Below are positions 59,932-64,000 of a stretch of DNA of 64,000 nucleotides, piece after piece. The stretch covers positions 164,490 to 228,489 of the forward strand of contig JAPPOB010000007.1 of the NCBI GenBank assembly GCA_028818375.1. Reading direction: 5' to 3'. Position 1 is the stretch's first letter, and each line of letters begins with the position of its first letter. The notes under the pieces were generated by a model that did not search any database, had not been told where the DNA came from, and saw only the letters and a list, made by a program, of their open reading frames with translations. This DNA comes from Anaerolineaceae bacterium (GTDB taxonomy: Bacteria > Chloroflexota > Anaerolineae > Aggregatilineales > Phototrophicaceae). Both the position numbers and the translations under genes were made by a program.

Positions 59932-61536
59932 CTACTGCCCTTCGCGGCCCTTCAGCTCCGGCCAGACGCTGCGCATCTGCCAGACCTTCAGCGAGCGCAA
60001 CTGCACGGGCCGGCCGCGCGCAAAGAGCGAAATGCCGCGGCTGTCCGCGCGCTGCGGATAAACGCGCAGGGTCAGACACTGCCGCTCGTTCGCGAAGACC
60101 TCAATGATGCTGCGGTCGATGAAGATGCGTAGATGCAGCGCCTCGCCCCCGGCCAGGGTCAGCGGCCCGGTCTCCGCCGGACGCGGATGCACGTCGGCCG
60201 CCAGCGAACTGCGCGACGGGTCGATCTGCAGCCAGCCGGGGTTGGCGCGACGGCCGAACTGCCAGGGGTACCAGGAGACGCGCGTCTGCTCCGCGCCGTC
60301 CGGCGAGCGCAGCACGTTCAGCCCGAATTCCAGCGCGTCGCCGGAGTCGATGATCGCCTCGATCTCGATCGCCTGGCCGCCCATGCCCTCCAGCGGCAAC
60401 TCGTCGTTGGCCGGGATCTCCAGCGGCCCGCGCGACTGTTCGTCGTAGCGCAGCGCCTCCAGTTCGGGCACCGGCGCCATGCGCAGCGTGTCGTCCTGCG
60501 CCAGCCAGTAGTGCCGCGGCAGGGTCATCACGTCGTTCCAGCCGCGGTGCTCGCGGCCTTCCTTGACGTTGAAGATGCCGAGGTAGCGGCCCGAGTCGTC
60601 GATGGTCGCCGAGGGCGCGTGCAGACTGCCGAGGGCCCAGGGGCCGTAGTTCATGCGCCCGTGCGTCTCGGGCGTGAAGCGGTGCGTCTCCCGGTCATAG
60701 TGGCCGATGTAATAGCGGCCGGCGCGCTTGTGGCTGTAAACCAGCAGCAAGTGGCGTCCGTTGCCGATCGGCCAGAAGTTGGGCACCGCCATGTCCTCGC
60801 CCGCCTCGGCCAGCACCTCGTCGGCCACCATCGGCCCCAGCCACTCCCACCGCGACAGGTCCTTCGAATGGAAGATGTGGTCTACGCCGCGGCAATCGAC
60901 GCTGCGCGTGCCGCCGTGGCTGCCCTGCATGTAGGCGCCGGAGAGCGCATAGTAGCCGTCCTCCTCTTTCCAGATGCAGGGATCGAAAACGAGATACTCG
61001 CCGCCAGGAGCGACGCAGGTGCCGACATCCTCGGGGTCGGTCTCGCCGGGGATGACGGGGTTGTTCGGGTGGCGTTCCCAGTTGAGCAGCAGCGGGTCGC
61101 TGGCCGTGGCGATGGCGTTGCCGGCGAAGAGCCCATGGTACATGGCGATCACGCGTTCGTCCTCGACCAGGGTCTGGCCGCTGAAACAGGAGCGTTCGCC
61201 TCCCGCCGGATGCAGCGCGATCGGCAGGTCGCGCCAGTTGACGAGGTCGTCGCTGACCGCGTGACCCCAGCTGATGCCGACGCTCGGCGACTTGAAGCCG
61301 CCCGGCTCCATGCCCGCCGGGTGGAACTGGTAAAAAAGATGGTAGCGCCCCCCCCACTGACAGAGGCCGTTGGGGTCGTTCATGAACTTGCCTGGCGGCG
61401 ACAGATGGTAGAGCGGCCGCGCCGGATCATGGAACAGCGCCTCACGCGCAGCGGTATAGCCCAGCACTTCTTCGTCCCGCTCCAGGGCCTGCAACTGCGC
61501 CTCCAGCGTATCCGGGAACTGTCGCGCTGCATTCAT
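59932..61536 (-). CDS. GH32-type beta-fructosidase-like protein, paralogue 1
   Basis: 534 residues. A five-bladed propeller with the nucleophile motif FMNDPNGLCQWGGRYHLFYQ, a block SWGHAVSDDLVNW and the second acidic motif as VFDPCIWKEEDGYYALSGAY (FDP for the usual RDP). A C-terminal beta-sandwich follows (LHLRIFIDRSIIEVFANERQ). The usual acid/base motif (W)EC is replaced by DMAVPNFWP, so the Glu is missing at that place. Canonical GH32 enzymes cut fructosyl bonds (sucrose, levan, inulin). No signal peptide. First of three tandem paralogues. Confidence 0.88.
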   Translation of the reverse strand: MNAARQFPDTLEAQLQALERDEEVLGYTAAREALFHDPARPLYHLSPPGKFMNDPNGLCQWGGRYHLFYQFHPAGMEPGGFKSPSVGISWGHAVSDDLVNWRDLPIALHPAGGERSCFSGQTLVEDERVIAMYHGLFAGNAIATASDPLLLNWERHPNNPVIPGETDPEDVGTCVAPGGEYLVFDPCIWKEEDGYYALSGAYMQGSHGGTRSVDCRGVDHIFHSKDLSRWEWLGPMVADEVLAEAGEDMAVPNFWPIGNGRHLLLVYSHKRAGRYYIGHYDRETHRFTPETHGRMNYGPWALGSLHAPSATIDDSGRYLGIFNVKEGREHRGWNDVMTLPRHYWLAQDDTLRMAPVPELEALRYDEQSRGPLEIPANDELPLEGMGGQAIEIEAIIDSGDALEFGLNVLRSPDGAEQTRVSWYPWQFGRRANPGWLQIDPSRSSLAADVHPRPAETGPLTLAGGEALHLRIFIDRSIIEVFANERQCLTLRVYPQRADSRGISLFARGRPVQLRSLKVWQMRSVWPELKGREGQ

Positions 61537-61564
61537 GATCCGGTCCTCCTGTGATTTGTTGCGC

Positions 61565-63166
61565 TCAGCGGCCCTCGAACTGTTTCAGTTCCGGCCAGAC
61601 GCTGCGCATCTGCCAGGCCCTGAGCGAGCGCAACTGCGCCGCGCCGCCGCGCGCATAGACACTCACCCCCGCGCTGTCCGCCCGCGACGGATAGACCCGC
61701 AACGTCAGACACTGTACGTCGTTGGCGAAGACCTCGATGATGCTGCGGTCGACGAAAATGCGCAGATGCAGCGCCTCCTCCGGCCCAAGCGCCAGCGGGC
61801 CCTGCTCCGGCGGTCGGCCGTGTACGTCGCTCGCCAGCGATGACTGTGCGGTGTCGATCTGCAGCCAGCCAGGGTTGGCGCGGCGATCCTGCAGCGGCGT
61901 GAACAAGGAAATGCGCGTCTGCTCCGCCCCGTCCGGCGAGCGCAGCACCGTCAGCCCGACCTCGCGCGCCTCGCCCGGCTCGATCACCGCCTCAATCTCG
62001 ATCGCCTGACCGCTCACATTTTCAAGAAGTCGCTCGCTGTTGGCCGCGATCTCCTGCGGCGGGGCATGCACTTCATCGAAGCGATAACCCTCCAGTTCCG
62101 GCACCGGCGCCTGGCGCAGCGTGTCGTCCTCCGCCAGCCAGTAGTGCCGCGGCAGCGACATGATGTCGTTCCAGCCGCGGAAATCGCGCCCTTCCTTGAT
62201 GTTGAAAATGCCGAGGTAGCGACCCGACGCATCGACCGTGGCGCTGGGCGCGTGCAGGCTGCCGACCGTCCAGGGGCCGTAGTTCATGCGCCCGTGCGTC
62301 TCCGGCGTGAAGCGGTGCGTTTCGTAATCATAAGTGCCGATGTAGTAACGACCCGCGCGCTTGTGGCTGAAAAGCAGCAGCATGTGTTTGTCGTCGCTGA
62401 TCGGCCAGAAGTTCGGCACCGCCATGTCCTCGCCCGGTTCCGCCAGCACCTCGTCGCTCACCATCGGCCCCAGCCACTTCCATTCGCTCAGGTCCTTCGA
62501 ATGAAAAATGTGAACGACGCCGAGGGCATCGACGCTGCGGGTAGCACCGCGCGAGCCTTGCGTGTAGGTGCCGGAAATCGAGTAGTAGCCGTCGTCTTCT
62601 TTCCAGATGCAGGGGTCGAAGAGGAGATAGTCCCCGTCGGGGCCATGACAGACGCCGACCTTGTCGGGGTCGGTGTCGCCGGGCATGGCGGGGTTGAAGG
62701 ACGGATGTTCCCAGTTGAGCAGCAGCGGGTCGCTGGCGATGGTGATCACGTTGCCGGCGAAAGGGGCGTGATACGTGGCGATCACCCGGTCGTCGTCGAC
62801 CAGGGTCTGGCCGCTGTAGCAACCCAGTTCCACCCCCACCGGCCGTAGCGCGATGGGCAGGTCGCGCCAGTTGACGAGGTCGTCGCTGACTGCATGACCC
62901 CAGCTGATGCCGCGGTGCTCCCGCGGGGAGCCGATCGGCTCCAGCCTGTCCGGGTTATACTGGTAGAAGAGATGGTAGCGCCCCTGCCACTGGCACAGGC
63001 CGTTGGGGTCGTTCATCCACTCGCCGGGCGGCGAGAAATGGTAGAGCGGACGCGCCGGGTCATTCGCCAACGCCTCACGCGCGGCCGTGTAGCCCAGCAC
63101 CTCTTCGTCCCGCGCCAGGGCCTGCCATTGCGCTTCAAGCGTCAGTGGATATTGCGCTTGCGCCAT
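61565..63166 (-). CDS. GH32-type beta-fructosidase-like protein, paralogue 2
   Basis: 533 residues from the ATG at 63166 (GGAGGAG upstream; the start at 63187 is weaker). Very similar to paralogue 1 over the full length: EWMNDPNGLCQWQGRYHLFY, SWGHAVSDDLVNWRDLPIAL, FDPCIWKEDDGYYSISGTYT and GEDMAVPNFWPISDDKHMLL, again lacking the EC glutamate. The C-terminal sandwich ends LRAWQMRSVWPELKQFEGR. It lies 28 nt upstream of paralogue 1 and is probably in one operon with it. Confidence 0.88.
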   Translation of the reverse strand: MAQAQYPLTLEAQWQALARDEEVLGYTAAREALANDPARPLYHFSPPGEWMNDPNGLCQWQGRYHLFYQYNPDRLEPIGSPREHRGISWGHAVSDDLVNWRDLPIALRPVGVELGCYSGQTLVDDDRVIATYHAPFAGNVITIASDPLLLNWEHPSFNPAMPGDTDPDKVGVCHGPDGDYLLFDPCIWKEDDGYYSISGTYTQGSRGATRSVDALGVVHIFHSKDLSEWKWLGPMVSDEVLAEPGEDMAVPNFWPISDDKHMLLLFSHKRAGRYYIGTYDYETHRFTPETHGRMNYGPWTVGSLHAPSATVDASGRYLGIFNIKEGRDFRGWNDIMSLPRHYWLAEDDTLRQAPVPELEGYRFDEVHAPPQEIAANSERLLENVSGQAIEIEAVIEPGEAREVGLTVLRSPDGAEQTRISLFTPLQDRRANPGWLQIDTAQSSLASDVHGRPPEQGPLALGPEEALHLRIFVDRSIIEVFANDVQCLTLRVYPSRADSAGVSVYARGGAAQLRSLRAWQMRSVWPELKQFEGR

Positions 63167-63197
63167 CAGGACTCTCCTCCCGGGCAAATCACCGGTC

Positions 63198-64000
63198 TCA
63201 GCGGCCCTCGAAAGCCTTCAACTCCGGCCAGACGCTGCGCATTTGCCAGGCCTTCAGCGAACGCAGTTGCGCCGCCCCGCCGCGGGCGAAGAGACTCACG
63301 CCCGCGCTGTCCGCGCGTGAGGGGTAGGCGCGCAGCGTCAGGCACTGTACGTCGTTGGCGAAGACCTCGACGATGCTGCGATCGACGAAGATGCGCAGAT
63401 GCAGCGCCTCGTCCGCTGCAAGCGCCAGCGGCCCCTGCTCCGGCGGGCGAGCGTACACGTCGTCGGCCAGCGAGGACTGCGAGACGTCGATCTGCAGCCA
63501 GCCGGGATTGGTGGGGCGGTCCAGCAGCGACACGTAGAAGGAGATGCGCGTCTGCTCGGCGCCGTCCGGCGAGCGCAGCACGTTCACACCCACTTCACGC
63601 GCCTCGCCCAGCTCGATCACCGCCTCAATCTCGATCGCCTGACCGCTCACATTTTCGAGCAACTGCTCGCTGTTGGCGGCGATCTCCTGCGGCGGGGCAT
63701 GCACCTCATCGAAGCGGAGCGTTTCCAGTTCGGGCACCGGCGCCATGCGCAGCGTGTCGTCCCCCGCCAACCAGTAATGCCGCGGCAGCGACATGATGTC
63801 GTTCCAGCCACGTCGATCGCGCCCCTCCTTGACGTTGAAAATGCCGAGGTAGCGGCCCGAGTCGTCGATGGTGCCCGAGGGCGCGTGCAGGCTGCCGATC
63901 CGTATGGGGCCGTAGTTCATGCGCCCGTGCGTCTCCGGCGTGAAGCGATGCGTCTGCTGGTCATAGGTACCGATGTAGTAGCGGCCGGCGCGTTTGTGGC
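63198..64000 (-). CDS. GH32-type beta-fructosidase-like protein, paralogue 3 (cut by the window end)
   Basis: Only the C-terminal 266 or so residues are in the window; the frame continues past 64000 (HKRAGRYYIGTYDQQTHRF). The visible part repeats the propeller end and sandwich of the other two (NYGPIRIGSLHAPSGTIDDS, LHLRIFVDRSIVEVFANDVQ, LKAWQMRSVWPELKAFEGR). The nucleophile and acid/base regions lie outside. It lies 31 nt upstream of paralogue 2, so three copies stand in tandem in the same direction. Confidence 0.88.
   Translation of the reverse strand, partial: HKRAGRYYIGTYDQQTHRFTPETHGRMNYGPIRIGSLHAPSGTIDDSGRYLGIFNVKEGRDRRGWNDIMSLPRHYWLAGDDTLRMAPVPELETLRFDEVHAPPQEIAANSEQLLENVSGQAIEIEAVIELGEAREVGVNVLRSPDGAEQTRISFYVSLLDRPTNPGWLQIDVSQSSLADDVYARPPEQGPLALAADEALHLRIFVDRSIVEVFANDVQCLTLRAYPSRADSAGVSLFARGGAAQLRSLKAWQMRSVWPELKAFEGR

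Noticed and set aside
60133..61554. Long plus-strand frames opposite the GH32-type genes
   Set aside because: The same antisense pattern appears opposite both complete paralogues, as expected from copying a shadow frame.
1..64000. tRNA, rRNA, tmRNA genes, CRISPR arrays, transposase genes
   Set aside because: Looked for in the intergenic parts; no cloverleaf, rRNA-like block, regular repeat-spacer unit or transposase motif was seen. A covariance-model search was not possible.

Overview
The window is high-GC bacterial DNA. Large envelope proteins with Thr/Pro-rich (TP)n linkers, TPR membrane proteins, free-standing phytanoyl-CoA-type dioxygenases, sulfatases and fructosidase-like enzymes together suggest a Chloroflexota lineage (Anaerolineae- or SAR202-like). 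This is an inference from gene content; no rRNA or tRNA gene is visible to confirm it. Many genes start with GTG, several pairs overlap as ATGA or TGATG, and both window ends cut through genes: a TPR/SH3b protein on the left and a GH32-type protein on the right.

Layout. 1-8.1 kb: three TPR membrane proteins, a secreted propeller-like protein, acpS, a MaoC-type hydratase and manA. 8.2-14.4 kb: an accessory block with hicAB, a broken type ISP-like restriction-methylation gene whose 3' part is a tandem array of four alternative end modules, higBA with a clear palindromic operator, and three small unknown genes. 14.4-22.3 kb: a BtrH-like protein, a glycosidase-like propeller, rpsD, an EcoRII-type R-M pair, rsmI and a sulfatase. 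22.3-23.5 kb: a gene-poor stretch with a structured 68-nt direct repeat. 23.5-27.5 kb: maeB, an MscS channel and a GNAT enzyme. 27.6-28.9 kb: a DNA methyltransferase with a decayed partner. 28.9-36.1 kb: ABC-F ATPase, PhyH, DinB-like protein, epimerase and two tandem secreted Cache-repeat proteins. 36.1-46.9 kb: arsM, a cytochrome P460-like lipoprotein, an ATPase plus TOPRIM gene pair (possible defence system), a DUF1330 protein, an HtrA protease, folC, two envelope proteins and a glycosyltransferase. 46.9-54.7 kb: ftsK, whose last 56 nt are duplicated 1,366 bp downstream around a two-gene cassette (SocA/YwgA-like protein plus proteasome-type threonine hydrolase), then a BglII-like R-M pair, thpR and a phosphoesterase. 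54.7-64 kb: ADP-ribosylglycohydrolase, PhyH, another methyltransferase with a putative nuclease, a sulfatase and three tandem GH32-type genes.

How it works together. The backbone is housekeeping (lipid carrier activation, translation, rRNA methylation, chromosome segregation, malate metabolism) plus scavenging of sulfated or carbohydrate substrates. Five separate R-M loci, two toxin-antitoxin pairs and two further candidate defence pairs are inserted singly between backbone genes rather than forming one island. The most interesting points are the ftsK-flanked cassette with a proteasome-like hydrolase, the four-module 3' array of the type ISP-like gene, and the ATPase/TOPRIM pair.
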